NCBI RefSeq assembly: GCF_012931685.1
Contig: NZ_JABANC010000002.1
Span: 186,001-250,000 of the forward strand
DNA: 64,000 bases
Reading direction: 5' to 3'
From: Hanstruepera ponticola
GTDB taxonomy: Bacteria; Bacteroidota; Bacteroidia; Flavobacteriales; Flavobacteriaceae
Shown: positions 18,507-26,929 of the stretch, piece by piece
Layout of the letters: each line of letters begins with the position of its first letter
How positions within the stretch are numbered: position 1 is the first letter of the stretch
Position numbers and translations under genes: made by a program
The notes under the pieces: generated by a model
Databases searched by the model: none
What the model was told of the DNA's origin: nothing
Seen by the model: only the letters and a program-made list of their open reading frames with translations

Positions 18507-19001
18507 ATGACACTTTTACTAAAGCGCTTAATAGCAGGTTTCTTGGATTATGTAGTTATAGGAATTTATGCATTGGCACTTTATGTTGTTGTTACTTCTG
18601 TCGCTCCGCTTGAAGCACTACTTAAAACATCAAACCCAATTAATGGTCAATTAATTGGGTTTATAACTTTAACATTACCAGTATTTTTATATTTCTATTT
18701 TTCAGAAAAAGGCAGTCACAGGGCAACCATTGGAAAACGAATAACTAAAATTCAAGTTAGTTCCACAGGTTCAATACTTAAACGTAACTTGTTTAAATTC
18801 CTGCCATGGGAAATGGCCCATTTAGGTGTTCATTGGATATTCTATTACTCCAATAAGAATATTGAAACACCTTTTTGGGTATGGTTTTGCTTGATCACGC
18901 CACAAGCTACAGTATTCTTGTATTGCATAAGTATCATATGGTCAAACGGTAAGTCGAGTATCTATGATAAGTGGAGTCAAACTGACATTATTCAAAAATA
19001 A
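18507..19001 (+). CDS. RDD family membrane protein (second copy)
   Basis: Protein of 164 aa with four hydrophobic helices and the RDD start signature LLKRLIAGFLDYVVIG (residues 4-19), followed by KGSHRATIGKRITKIQVSS. It is much shorter than the first RDD protein and lacks its soluble tail. The ATG touches the stop of the DUF2141 gene. A 31-bp element with perfect 13-bp arms lies inside the coding region (18632-18662). Function unknown. Confidence 0.85.
   Translation: MTLLLKRLIAGFLDYVVIGIYALALYVVVTSVAPLEALLKTSNPINGQLIGFITLTLPVFLYFYFSEKGSHRATIGKRITKIQVSSTGSILKRNLFKFLPWEMAHLGVHWIFYYSNKNIETPFWVWFCLITPQATVFLYCISIIWSNGKSSIYDKWSQTDIIQK
18632..18662. repeat. Perfect inverted repeat inside the RDD gene
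   Basis: Arms AAACCCAATTAAT (18632-18644) and ATTAATTGGGTTT (18650-18662) are perfect complements around a 5-base loop. It lies in the coding region and encodes part of a loop between helices. It could form a stable mRNA hairpin within the RDD message. Confidence 0.8.
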
Positions 19002-19040
19002 AAGTGGTTAGATTTGATACCTGTAAAACCTAACCACTTT
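19001..19040. terminator. Bidirectional terminator-like hairpin between RDD gene and dps
   Basis: AAAGTGGTTAG (19001-19011) pairs perfectly with CTAACCACTTT (19030-19040) across an 18-base loop. It lies between two convergent genes. T-runs are short, so termination strength is uncertain. Confidence 0.6.
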
Positions 19041-19064
19041 AAACTATTAACCAATTAAAGAAAC

Positions 19065-19544
19065 TTAAACGGTTTCTCCCAACCAAGCTTTCATCATCCA
19101 AACTGTTTTTTCCTGCTCTGTTATAAAATCACTCATCATAGAGTTAGTACCTTCATCATTAGCATCATCAGATTTGTCTAAAATGTGACGCTCTATTTTT
19201 AATAATTCGGTTAGAGACTCTACGATTAATTGAACAGCCTTTTCGTCTTGTGAAACATTTTGTCCCACAGGCACTTTAGCCGCTTTTGAATAATCTTCAA
19301 ATGTATGTAAGGGCGTGACACCCAATGTTAAAATCCGCTCGGCTATTTCATCAACTTTTAAGTTGGCATCAGTATATAATTCTTCAAATTTCACATGTAA
19401 GTCAAAAAAACGTTTCCCTTTAATATTCCAATGAATACCTCTTAAATTTTGATAATATATCTGAAAGTTTGCTAATAATTGATTTAAATCATCAGCTATT
19501 TGTTTTGTTTTATTCTCGTCTAATCCTATACTATTTAATGTCAT
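19065..19544 (-). CDS. dps: Dps family DNA-binding ferritin-like protein
   Basis: Ferritin-like dodecamer subunit of 159 aa that oxidises Fe2+ with peroxide, stores iron and protects DNA in starvation and oxidative stress. The ferroxidase ligands are seen in GIHWN (His38), FFDLHVKFEELY (His50, Glu54) and the following DEIAERI. The length is normal for the family. It faces away from oxyR across a spacer of about 160 bp, the common arrangement in flavobacteria, and OxyR-dependent control is likely. It lacks the long Lys-rich N-tail of E. coli Dps, so direct DNA binding is uncertain. Confidence 0.95.
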   Translation of the reverse strand: MTLNSIGLDENKTKQIADDLNQLLANFQIYYQNLRGIHWNIKGKRFFDLHVKFEELYTDANLKVDEIAERILTLGVTPLHTFEDYSKAAKVPVGQNVSQDEKAVQLIVESLTELLKIERHILDKSDDANDEGTNSMMSDFITEQEKTVWMMKAWLGETV

Positions 19545-19640
19545 TTTTTTATATTTTTTATTATTACCACAAATTTAATTTATAATTAACAGCTATTTCC
19601 ATAAATTTTATTGATAGTTTTTATATTTTTATAGCCTAAA

Positions 19641-19727
19641 TTGATATACATGACAATCACACAATTATATTGATATACATGACAATCACACAATTATATT
19701 GATATACATGACAATCACACAATTATA
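19641..19727 (+). repeat. Three perfect 29-bp tandem copies across the oxyR start
   Basis: Units at 19641-19669, 19670-19698 and 19699-19727 are identical; each begins TTGATATACATGACAATCAC. Each holds an ATG (19650, 19679, 19708). In copies 1 and 2 the ATG reads MTITQLY and then stops at TGA (19671-19673 and 19700-19702), because 29 is not a multiple of 3. Only copy 3 continues into oxyR. The distance from each decoy stop to the next ATG is 5 bases. The spans are small enough for slippage to change copy number. Confidence 0.95.
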
Positions 19728-20646
19728 TTATGTTTTGGCAGTTGCCGAAAATCAAAACTTCACTAAAGCAGCTGAAAAATGCTTTGTAACGCAACCAACA
19801 TTAAGCATGCAAATTCAAAAATTAGAAGACGAATTGGATGTGCAAATATTTGACAGAAGTAAAAAACCTATTGAATTGACTGATGTTGGTCGTAAAATAG
19901 TTAATCAAGCAAAAAACATTGTTAATGAGTCATATCGCATTCAAGATATTGTAGATCAGCAAAAAGGATTTATTGGTGGAGAATTTAAATTAGGAATCAT
20001 TCCCACAGTAATGCCCACTTTATTACCTATGTTTTTAAAAACATTTATAAAAAAGCACCCAAAAATCAAATTAAAAATTGAGGAGCTCACAACCGAGGAG
20101 ATAATTTCACGTATTAATGAAGGTCATTTGGATGCTGCCATTGCGTCAACACCACTGGAACATGAGAACATAAAGGAGCGTGTCTTGTATTTTGAGCCTT
20201 TTGTGGGCTACATTCCTAATCACCACAGACTCTATAATGCTGGGAAAATAGATGTTTCGGATTTAGAAATTGATGACATGCTCTTATTGGAAGATGGGCA
20301 TTGTTTTAGAGATGGTGTCATTAACTTGTGTAAAGCATTTAAGGATCACAATGATGATCAGTTTCAATTGGAAAGCGGTAGTATTGAAACCTTAATAAAG
20401 CTTTCTGATGAGGGCTTGGGCATGACATTATTGCCTTATTTACACACGTTAGATTTAAGTGAAAAAGGCAAACAAAATTTACATTATTTTAATGAGCCAG
20501 CACCAGCTCGAGAGGTCAGTTTAATTTATCATAAGAGTGAATTAAAAATGCAGATTATTGAGGCTATGCAAACCGTTATTTCAGGTATTATACGTGGAGC
20601 CATTACATTTCAAAATGTGCAAATTATTAGCCCCATTTCAAAATAA
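19708..20646 (+). CDS. oxyR: LysR-type regulator, OxyR-like hydrogen peroxide sensor
   Basis: LysR family regulator of 312 aa. The N-terminal winged HTH (residues 1-60: YYVLAVAENQNFTKAAEKCFVTQPTLSMQIQKLE) is followed by the LysR substrate-binding domain. OxyR identity is supported by EDGHCFRDGVINLC (about residues 195-208), which holds the two redox cysteines in the usual RCxxD-like setting, and by the divergent dps. ATG at 19708 (MTITQLYYVL) matches the family N-terminus. The start lies in the third of three 29-bp tandem copies, so two short decoy ORFs precede it. Confidence 0.93.
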   Translation: MTITQLYYVLAVAENQNFTKAAEKCFVTQPTLSMQIQKLEDELDVQIFDRSKKPIELTDVGRKIVNQAKNIVNESYRIQDIVDQQKGFIGGEFKLGIIPTVMPTLLPMFLKTFIKKHPKIKLKIEELTTEEIISRINEGHLDAAIASTPLEHENIKERVLYFEPFVGYIPNHHRLYNAGKIDVSDLEIDDMLLLEDGHCFRDGVINLCKAFKDHNDDQFQLESGSIETLIKLSDEGLGMTLLPYLHTLDLSEKGKQNLHYFNEPAPAREVSLIYHKSELKMQIIEAMQTVISGIIRGAITFQNVQIISPISK

Positions 20647-20768
20647 AAGGAAATCGCATACCTTTTTTAAGTCATTTCACTCATTGAAGTGACCCGTTTA
20701 CTCATTATCAATAGTGTTTTGGTACCATTTTGAATACCTTGATTGTACAATCACCAAAACAAATTGCT

Positions 20769-21371
20769 ATGAAATATCTTTACTCATCTATCATTTTTGT
20801 TTTTTGTTTAATTGTTTATCTGCAAATTCAATATCCTCCTGTTCATGTAAACAAATCTTTGAAAGATCAAAACCTGAATTACAGTACCATGCTCTATAGC
20901 TCCTATTTCCTTGCAAATGTTCCTGTAATAAAAACTAAATCAACTGATGACTTATTTGGGGATTTAAAGAAAACCAATGGTTTAGCGTTTGATAGTAAAG
21001 GACATATTTATGTTGTAGAACATAGCAAATCACAAATCGTTAAGTATGATGAAGATGGCGTAGTTTTAAATACTTTTAAAGTCACAGATGGTTATCCTCT
21101 TCATATTATTAAATCATTTGATTCAGATGCTATGATTTTTACAAACGTTACGGACAACAGTATTAATAAACTTTCAGAGCATGGAAAAATCACCAAACTC
21201 TATAAAGGATACCCATTGGATGTTCCTGTAGGGCTCACTTATAATGCAAAAGGGCTTTTACACGTAAGCAATTATAAGGAGAAAAAAGTATTCTCATTTA
21301 AAGATTACAAGTTACAATATATTACTACCCTACCAGAAGCAGATACCATAGTGTGTAAGGCCAAAAAATAG
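20769..21371 (+). CDS. Small NHL/SMP-30-like exported protein
   Basis: Protein of 200 aa with an N-terminal signal or anchor (MKYLYSSIIFVFCLIVYLQ) and beta-propeller-like repeats: TNGLAFDSKGHIYVVEHSKSQIVKYDEDGVVL, a central region, then VGLTYNAKGLLHVSNYKEKKVFSF. These have the G-x-LHV-S-N pattern of NHL or SMP-30 repeats. At this length it covers only about half of a six-bladed propeller, so it may be short for the family or may dimerise. ATG at 20769 is chosen because it puts the signal peptide first. It follows oxyR by 122 bp. Function unknown. Confidence 0.7.
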   Translation: MKYLYSSIIFVFCLIVYLQIQYPPVHVNKSLKDQNLNYSTMLYSSYFLANVPVIKTKSTDDLFGDLKKTNGLAFDSKGHIYVVEHSKSQIVKYDEDGVVLNTFKVTDGYPLHIIKSFDSDAMIFTNVTDNSINKLSEHGKITKLYKGYPLDVPVGLTYNAKGLLHVSNYKEKKVFSFKDYKLQYITTLPEADTIVCKAKK

Positions 21372-21387
21372 CACGTTTAATTTATTA

Positions 21388-21413
21388 AAAAAGCGACCAA
21401 TTGGTCGCTTTTT
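21388..21413. terminator. Bidirectional rho-independent terminator
   Basis: AAGCGACCAATTGGTCGCTT (21391-21410) is a perfect 20-bp palindrome flanked by A and T runs, placed between two convergent genes (stops at 21371 and 21419). Confidence 0.9.
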
Positions 21414-21418
21414 AATTT

Positions 21419-21604
21419 TTATGATTTTAAATAAATTAGACATTGATTTAATTCGGGGTTTTGCTGTACTAAAGATTGAATAAAAATCTTTAACTCTTCA
21501 ATTTCATACGGTAATAATCGTTGAAGCGCTTTTTGTACTTCTTTGCAAAACAACGTAGCATCAAAACTTACTTTATTAAGTACCGTTTTGGTGTACTCAA
21601 ACAT
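21419..21604 (-). CDS. Small conserved flavobacterial protein
   Basis: Protein of 61 aa from the ATG at 21604 (MFEYTKTVLNKVSFDATLF); four more residues are possible from 21616. It is highly alpha-helical with the pattern KEVQKALQRLLPYEIEELKIFI. I recall similar 60-70 aa proteins with the MFEYTK...VSFD start in many Flavobacteriaceae, without a known function. The terminator at 21388-21413 ends its message. Confidence 0.7.
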   Translation of the reverse strand: MFEYTKTVLNKVSFDATLFCKEVQKALQRLLPYEIEELKIFIQSLVQQNPELNQCLIYLKS

Positions 21605-21828
21605 TGCTCTTGCCATTAATCTTAAGGTTTTTTGGTTAAAAAAGTAGTTTTAGTTATAGGCGAACGGTTTTATTATTCCGATTAAATGTACAAAAAAATT
21701 ACATTCAAAATTCACCATATAGAAAATTTTAACAGATGAAAACTGCATCTATCTAGAAATAATCAATTAAACTCAAGCATAAATAAGGATTTGATTCATT
21801 TAAATTTGTTAATAAGTTTGTTCAAACA

Positions 21829-22629
21829 TTAAAACCTATTATCGCCATCCAATAAATCACCCAAGCCACCTAAAATACTGCCTTCGCCTTTGTCTTTTCC
21901 TCCTCCTCTAGGTGCAGATGCTAACACACGTCCTGCCAAACGACTAAATGGTAGTGATTGAATATAAACTATTCCTGGTCCTTGTAATTTTGCAAAGAAT
22001 AGACCTTCACCTCCAAATATGGTATTTTTTATTCCGCCTACAAATTCAATATCGTAATCTACATCTTGTGTAAAGCCCACTATACAACCTGTATCTACAC
22101 GCAAGGTTTCACCCGCTTGCAATTCGCGTCTTGCCAAGGTTCCTCCTGCATGTACAAAAGCCATACCATCGCCTTCCAGTTTCTGCATGATAAAACCTTC
22201 ACCTCCAAATAGTCCACGACCCAAACGTTTACTGAATTCTATGCCTACACTCACGCCTTTTGCCGCACATAAAAAAGCATCTTTTTGACAAATAAATTTT
22301 CCTCTGTAATTGGTCAAGTCAATAGGAACAATCTTACCAGGATAAGGTGACGCAAAACTCACTTTCCGCTTACCTGATAAATCATTATAAAAAGCGGTCA
22401 TAAACAAACTTTCACCTGTCAATATACGCTTTCCGGCTCCTAATATAGAACCTAAAAATCCTTTGTTCTTGGTAGAGCCATCACCAAAAATGGTTTCCAT
22501 TTTGATACCATCAGCCATCATCATAAAACTTCCCGCTTCAGCTACTACGCCCTCCTGTGGATCTAGTTCTATTTCAACATATTGCATTTCCTCGCCGTAA
22601 ATGATATAGTCTATTTCGTGTGCATTCAT
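21829..22629 (-). CDS. AIM24/TIGR00266 family protein
   Basis: Protein of 266 aa with the beta-helical AIM24 fold. The typical segments are [20 protein letters not shown] (about residues 22-41), [21 protein letters not shown] (about 144-164) and [23 protein letters not shown] (about 207-229). The last 30 residues are Gly-rich. In yeast the family is linked to mitochondrial inner-membrane architecture; in bacteria its role is unknown. Starts with ATG. The DUF4442 gene lies 67 bp upstream on the same strand. Confidence 0.9.
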   Translation of the reverse strand: MNAHEIDYIIYGEEMQYVEIELDPQEGVVAEAGSFMMMADGIKMETIFGDGSTKNKGFLGSILGAGKRILTGESLFMTAFYNDLSGKRKVSFASPYPGKIVPIDLTNYRGKFICQKDAFLCAAKGVSVGIEFSKRLGRGLFGGEGFIMQKLEGDGMAFVHAGGTLARRELQAGETLRVDTGCIVGFTQDVDYDIEFVGGIKNTIFGGEGLFFAKLQGPGIVYIQSLPFSRLAGRVLASAPRGGGKDKGEGSILGGLGDLLDGDNRF

Positions 22630-22696
22630 TGTAATTTATTTTAATTGATTGATACTACTATGTGTTGTTTAAAATATAAGTTTGTTACAAATCTTC

Positions 22697-23152
22697 TTAT
22701 TTTTTCAGCTTTAAGGTCCATTCAAAATTAAATGTAGATACTTCAATTCCTTCGGAGTTTATACCTATGGACTGCATCCAAATGGTTTGCCCCTCACCTG
22801 TTTCAATAGTTTTATTGATAGCTTCGTCAATTTTATAACCATCCTTACAAATAAAATTAATTCGTCCTGTGGCCTTTTTAGTAAATGTGGCATTATTATT
22901 TAAAACCAACATGGATATATTTTTGCCGCTGGTTTTAATTTTTCCTAACACCAAAGCGCCAGTTGTTAACTCGGCAGCAATACCTTGAACAGCCCAAAAC
23001 ATAGAATTAAATGGGTTTTGATTTATCCAACGGTGTTTGACTGAAACAGTACAAGATACATCATCAATCTCTGTAACGCGTACGCCTGTAAAGTAAGCAG
23101 CAGGTAATTTAAATAGGTTGAATAGGTTTATTTTTCTAGGTGTTAGCTTCAT
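22697..23152 (-). CDS. DUF4442 hotdog-fold thioesterase-like protein
   Basis: Protein of 151 aa with a hotdog-like pattern: FTGVRVTEIDDVSCTVSVKHRWINQNPFNSMFWAVQGIAAE (about residues 21-61) contains the N-P-x-N-S-M-x-x-A-x-x-G-x-A-A-E motif of DUF4442, related to acyl-CoA thioesterases (YiiD-like). Active-site residues are not certain. It is probably co-transcribed with the AIM24-like gene. Confidence 0.85.
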   Translation of the reverse strand: MKLTPRKINLFNLFKLPAAYFTGVRVTEIDDVSCTVSVKHRWINQNPFNSMFWAVQGIAAELTTGALVLGKIKTSGKNISMLVLNNNATFTKKATGRINFICKDGYKIDEAINKTIETGEGQTIWMQSIGINSEGIEVSTFNFEWTLKLKK

Positions 23153-23236
23153 TTTGTGATATTTTATTTTCTAAAATTATTGAAAATAATCGACAACTCA
23201 ATTTGTTAATTTTTTGTTAAATTTTAGTACTTTGTA

Positions 23237-23268
23237 TTGCATAATACCTTCTTTTAGATATATATTTG
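23237..23268 (+). promoter_or_regulatory. Bacteroidota-type promoter for the DUF4870 gene
   Basis: TTG (23237-23239) as a -33 element and TATATTTG (23261-23268) as a -7 element, 21 bp apart, match the TTTG/TAnnTTTG consensus. The ATG follows 16 bp downstream. Confidence 0.5.
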
Positions 23269-23284
23269 CATAAGAAACTATTAT

Positions 23285-23743
23285 ATGATTTTAAAAATGA
23301 TCGATAATCACCAAAAAAACATAGCCACTTTTATTCATCTATCTAGCTTTTCAAGGTTTATAATACCCTTTGGAAATTTTCTTGGACCAATCATATTATG
23401 GATAGCCAATAAGGATAAATCTGAATTTATAGATGCACATGGAAAGCAAATAATCAATTTCCAAATTAGTATTTTGCTTTATGCGCTAGTAATTGGTATG
23501 ATAACCGTTCCTTTTTTTCTATTTAACATCTTTAATGGATTAGATTTTATTGACATTCACGCTTTTGATAGTATCCACATAAATATTGACCAGCCTTCTC
23601 CTCTATTATACATTGGAGGTGGATTAGGATTTCTGGCAGTCATTGCTTTTTTATTAGAAATGGTATTCATTGTTAGAGCTGGTTTAGCAGCTAAAGAAGG
23701 TGAGTTATTTAATTACCCTTTAACCATCAACTTTTTAAAATAA
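23285..23743 (+). CDS. DUF4870 membrane protein
   Basis: Protein of 152 aa with three membrane helices. The family pattern is clear: HLSSFSRFIIPFGNFLGPIILWIANKDKSEFID followed by AHGKQIINFQISILLY. Function unknown; such proteins are common in stress- or envelope-related operons. It is followed 74 bp downstream by the PadR-PspC operon and may share regulation with it. Confidence 0.88.
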   Translation: MILKMIDNHQKNIATFIHLSSFSRFIIPFGNFLGPIILWIANKDKSEFIDAHGKQIINFQISILLYALVIGMITVPFFLFNIFNGLDFIDIHAFDSIHINIDQPSPLLYIGGGLGFLAVIAFLLEMVFIVRAGLAAKEGELFNYPLTINFLK

Positions 23744-23817
23744 ACGCTGAATAATTTTCAGCTTCATCAAATCAATCAAAAAATGAACAGTTTAAAAAAT
23801 TTAAAACGCTTTAGAAT

Positions 23818-24159
23818 ATGAAGATAGAAAACACAAAAGCACAGATGCGTAAAGGTGTTCTGGAGTATTGCATTCTTTCAGTCTTGAAGGATGAAGATGC
23901 TTATGTAGCAGAAATACTAGACACCTTAAAAGACGCCAAGTTGCTTGTAGTTGAGGGCACCATATACCCATTGCTTACTAGGCTTAAAAACGCTGGACTA
24001 CTCAACTATCGTTGGGAAGAATCCACATCTGGACCGCCAAGAAAATACTATGGTCTTACCGAAACAGGCAAGTTGTTTTTAAAGGAGTTGAATACAACTT
24101 GGAGTGAATTACAAAATGCAGTTAATATAGTAACCAGTCAAAAACAAAAATCAAAATGA
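23818..24159 (+). CDS. PadR family transcriptional regulator
   Basis: Small winged-HTH regulator of 113 aa: KGVLEYCILSVLKDEDAYVAEILDTL (residues 12-37), then VVEGTIYPLLTRLKNAGLLNYRWEESTSGPPRKYYGLTETG with the typical PadR wing (GPPRKYY). The family is often an autorepressor relieved by a small ligand. Its stop overlaps the ATG of the PspC gene by 4 bp (ATGA), so the two are translationally coupled, and PadR most likely controls this operon. Confidence 0.93.
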   Translation: MKIENTKAQMRKGVLEYCILSVLKDEDAYVAEILDTLKDAKLLVVEGTIYPLLTRLKNAGLLNYRWEESTSGPPRKYYGLTETGKLFLKELNTTWSELQNAVNIVTSQKQKSK

Positions 24160-25982
24160 ATAAAACAGTCAACATAAATTTAGCAGGTATATTCTTTCAT
24201 ATAGATGAAGATGCATACGCCAAACTACAACGCTATCTTGAGGCTATAAGACGTTCATTTACAGACTCTCAAGGTCGTTCAGAAATTATTTCAGACATTG
24301 AAGCTAGAATCGCCGAATTATTTAGCGAACGTATTAAACACGATAAACAAGTCATAGGTAACAAAGAGGTAGATGAAGTTATTACCATTATGGGACAACC
24401 CGAAGACTACATTGTTGATGATGAAATCTTTGAAGACGAACCAAAACGATCATATCAAAGACCATCAGGGCCTTCCAAAAAATTATTCAGAGATACTGAA
24501 AACTCTTATATTGGTGGTGTATCAGCTGGATTGGGTCATTACTTTGGTATTGATGCCCTTTGGATTCGATTGGCTTGGATATTATTGATTTTTGGAGCAG
24601 GAACCGGTGTCCTACTGTACATACTGTTATGGATTTTATTACCTGAAGCAGTTACCACAGCAGACAAATTAATGATGCGTGGTGAGCCAGTGAATATTTC
24701 AAACATTGAAAAAAAAATCAAGGACGGATTTGATAGCGTATCGGATGTCGCAAAAAATGTTACTGATTCTGTAACTGGAGCAGCAAAAAATGTTTCAGAA
24801 TCAGTCTCTGATGCTGCTAAAAACGTCGATTTAAAGAGACAAGGTAATAAGATAAAGTCAGGGTCTCAATCCTTTTTTGATGCCATTGGAGACATCTTTA
24901 TGTTCTTCTTTAAAGTACTAGCCAAGTTTATTGGAGTTATTCTAATTATTACAGGTGCTTCGGCCTTAATTGGTTTAATAATTGGGTTGTTTACTTTTGG
25001 TGCATCTGACTTCATTAACGTTCCAGGTTTTGATTTTGTTGATGCAGCAAATGCAGCCAATACACCAGTTTGGTTGGTGTCTATGCTAACATTATTTGCT
25101 GTAGGCATTCCATTCTTCTTTGTGTTTTATTTAGGTTTAAAAATCCTGATAAACAACCTTAAATCCATTGGAAACATAGCTAAATTCGTATTGCTTGGTG
25201 TTTGGTTAGTATCAATAATTAGTTTAACTGTTATTGGACTTAGACAAGCAAGTGAACATGCCTTTGATGCTAGTGTTACTAAAAAAGAGGTTTTAAACAT
25301 TAGTGCCAACGACACCTTAAAGGTTAGAATGGTTGGAAATGATGAATATAGAAAAGGTGTTTACAGACATGGAAGTTCCTACAGACTATTACGCGATGAA
25401 AATGATGAAAAAATTATTTACTCTTCAGATGTTCGTTTGATAGTACGTTCAACTAAAGATTCTTTAGCATCAATTAGTATTGAAAAAAATGCTGAAGGTA
25501 GCGACTATCAAATAGCAAAAAAGCGCGCCAACAACATAAACTATAATTACGAATTAAAAGGAAATGAATTATTGCTTGATGGTTATTTAACTACTAAAAT
25601 AGAAAATAAGTTTAGTGATCAAGAAGTTGAAATTATTTTGTACTTACCAGAAGGCTCCACACTTTATGCTGATGATAACACATATAGTTTCCATAGAAAT
25701 TCAAGCTATTATAATGATATTCTAGATAACGGTATGGAAGAACACTATCTTAAAGTTATTGATGATGATGTTATCTGTTCAGATTGTCCAGATGAAAATT
25801 TTCAATTAAAGGTAGATGTTGATAATGATGGCGCTAGCGTTAAAATTAATGATAAAGGAATAGAAATTAAAACTACCGATTCAAGTCTTGAAATCAATGA
25901 CGATGGCTTTAAAGCAAATGGTGAGGAAGTAAAAGTAAATATTGACGAAAACGGTATTGAAATAACATCGGAAGACAATTAA
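24156..25982 (+). CDS. PspC domain membrane protein
   Basis: Protein of 608 aa. An N-terminal soluble region (INLAGIFFHIDEDAYAKLQRYL, residues 7-28) is followed by the PspC domain (about 108-167: SYIGGVSAGLGHYFGIDALW, then a GAGTGVLLYILLWILLPEA helix). Next come three 11-residue amphipathic repeats (193-225), three more membrane helices (about 240-365) and a large C-terminal beta-rich region (about 375-600) similar to DUF2807-like adhesin/head domains. PspC proteins are linked to envelope stress. It is coupled to the upstream PadR gene and followed by a DUF2807 lipoprotein. Confidence 0.9.
   Translation: MNKTVNINLAGIFFHIDEDAYAKLQRYLEAIRRSFTDSQGRSEIISDIEARIAELFSERIKHDKQVIGNKEVDEVITIMGQPEDYIVDDEIFEDEPKRSYQRPSGPSKKLFRDTENSYIGGVSAGLGHYFGIDALWIRLAWILLIFGAGTGVLLYILLWILLPEAVTTADKLMMRGEPVNISNIEKKIKDGFDSVSDVAKNVTDSVTGAAKNVSESVSDAAKNVDLKRQGNKIKSGSQSFFDAIGDIFMFFFKVLAKFIGVILIITGASALIGLIIGLFTFGASDFINVPGFDFVDAANAANTPVWLVSMLTLFAVGIPFFFVFYLGLKILINNLKSIGNIAKFVLLGVWLVSIISLTVIGLRQASEHAFDASVTKKEVLNISANDTLKVRMVGNDEYRKGVYRHGSSYRLLRDENDEKIIYSSDVRLIVRSTKDSLASISIEKNAEGSDYQIAKKRANNINYNYELKGNELLLDGYLTTKIENKFSDQEVEIILYLPEGSTLYADDNTYSFHRNSSYYNDILDNGMEEHYLKVIDDDVICSDCPDENFQLKVDVDNDGASVKINDKGIEIKTTDSSLEINDDGFKANGEEVKVNIDENGIEITSEDN
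24732..24830 (+). repeat. Three 33-bp (11-codon) repeats within the PspC gene
   Basis: Residues 193-203 DSVSDVAKNVT, 204-214 DSVTGAAKNVS and 215-225 ESVSDAAKNVD. The 11-residue period with Ala, Lys and Val spacing is like that of membrane-surface amphipathic helices in LEA proteins. The DNA copies are diverged, so the repeat is not recent. Confidence 0.8.
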
Positions 25983-25990
25983 AAAAATAT

Positions 25991-26021
<31 letters not shown>

Positions 26022-26033
26022 AATCAACTAATC

Positions 26034-26762
26034 ATGACAACTTTAACTAAATTAATTGTTTCTACAATCTTGGCCTTACTCTTATTTTCCTGTGAGTTCA
26101 GTACCAACTGGAATTCAGGAATAAAAGGAGATGGTAATGTGATAACCAAAGAACGACCCGTTGAAGGTAGTTTTAATGAAATTCATGTTAGCCGTGGACT
26201 AGATGTTTATCTGACTCCTGCTGATACTGATAAGATAATTATAGAAGCCGATGGGAATCTGCATGACATTATCACAACGCATATTGATAATAATGTTCTT
26301 AAAATTACCACAGAAGAGAATATTGGAACTGCAAGTTCCAAAAAAGTATTAGTAAGTTTTAAAAATGCTCATAAAATTGTGGCAACAAGTGGCAGTGATG
26401 TTTATTCTACCAAAACCATAACCACTGAAAATTTAAAATTAGAAACAAATAGTGGTAGTGATATGAATTTAGACCTTAACGTGAACTCATTGGTTTGTTT
26501 AGCTACAAGTGGTAGCGATTTGGAGCTAACTGGAAAGGTTACTAATTTTGATGCTGAAGCCAATAGCGGAAGCGACATAGATGCAGCCGATTTACAAGCT
26601 CATACATCCAATGTTAAAGCAACAAGTGGTGCCAGCGTTAGTGTTAACACTTCTAAAGAACTTATAGCGAGTGCCAATAGTGGTGGCGATGTTATATACT
26701 TTGGGAATCCTGAAAAATTAGAAAAAACTGAAGGTGTTTCTGGAGAAATTCGGAAAAAATAA
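26034..26762 (+). CDS. DUF2807 (GIN domain) lipoprotein
   Basis: Protein of 242 aa with a lipoprotein signal (lipobox LLFSC, Cys at residue 20) and a right-handed beta-helix of the DUF2807 family. Successive turns carry SGSD motifs: ATSGSDVYS, NSGSDMNLD, ATSGSDLELT, NSGSDIDAA, ATSGASVSV and NSGGDVIYF. The GNVITKERPVEGSFNEIHVSRGLDVYL start is the family hallmark. It completes the PadR-PspC-DUF2807 operon, whose biological role is not known but is envelope-related. Confidence 0.92.
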   Translation: MTTLTKLIVSTILALLLFSCEFSTNWNSGIKGDGNVITKERPVEGSFNEIHVSRGLDVYLTPADTDKIIIEADGNLHDIITTHIDNNVLKITTEENIGTASSKKVLVSFKNAHKIVATSGSDVYSTKTITTENLKLETNSGSDMNLDLNVNSLVCLATSGSDLELTGKVTNFDAEANSGSDIDAADLQAHTSNVKATSGASVSVNTSKELIASANSGGDVIYFGNPEKLEKTEGVSGEIRKK

Positions 26763-26792
26763 TCACACTTATTTAAAACCAACCAAAAGAAG

Positions 26793-26834
26793 AAACCATT
26801 TTAATCTTTACATTTTAGATTGAAATGGTTTTTA
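26793..26834 (+). terminator. Terminator after the PadR-PspC-DUF2807 operon
   Basis: AAACCATTT (26793-26801) pairs with AAATGGTTT (26823-26831). Inside it AATCT (26803-26807) pairs with AGATT (26817-26821). A short T-run follows. It lies 31 bp after the DUF2807 stop. Confidence 0.75.
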
Positions 26835-26929
26835 AATTATTATAACTATCAAGTAAAGTTATAATTTGAGAATTAAAGAATATATTTAGATACTTTTAAA
26901 ATATTGCAAACTTAAAGAGACAGAGCCTT

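Noticed and set aside
20685-20700. Weak hairpin CACT...AGTG after oxyR
   Set aside because: Arms are only 4-5 bp and no T-run follows, so it was not called a terminator.
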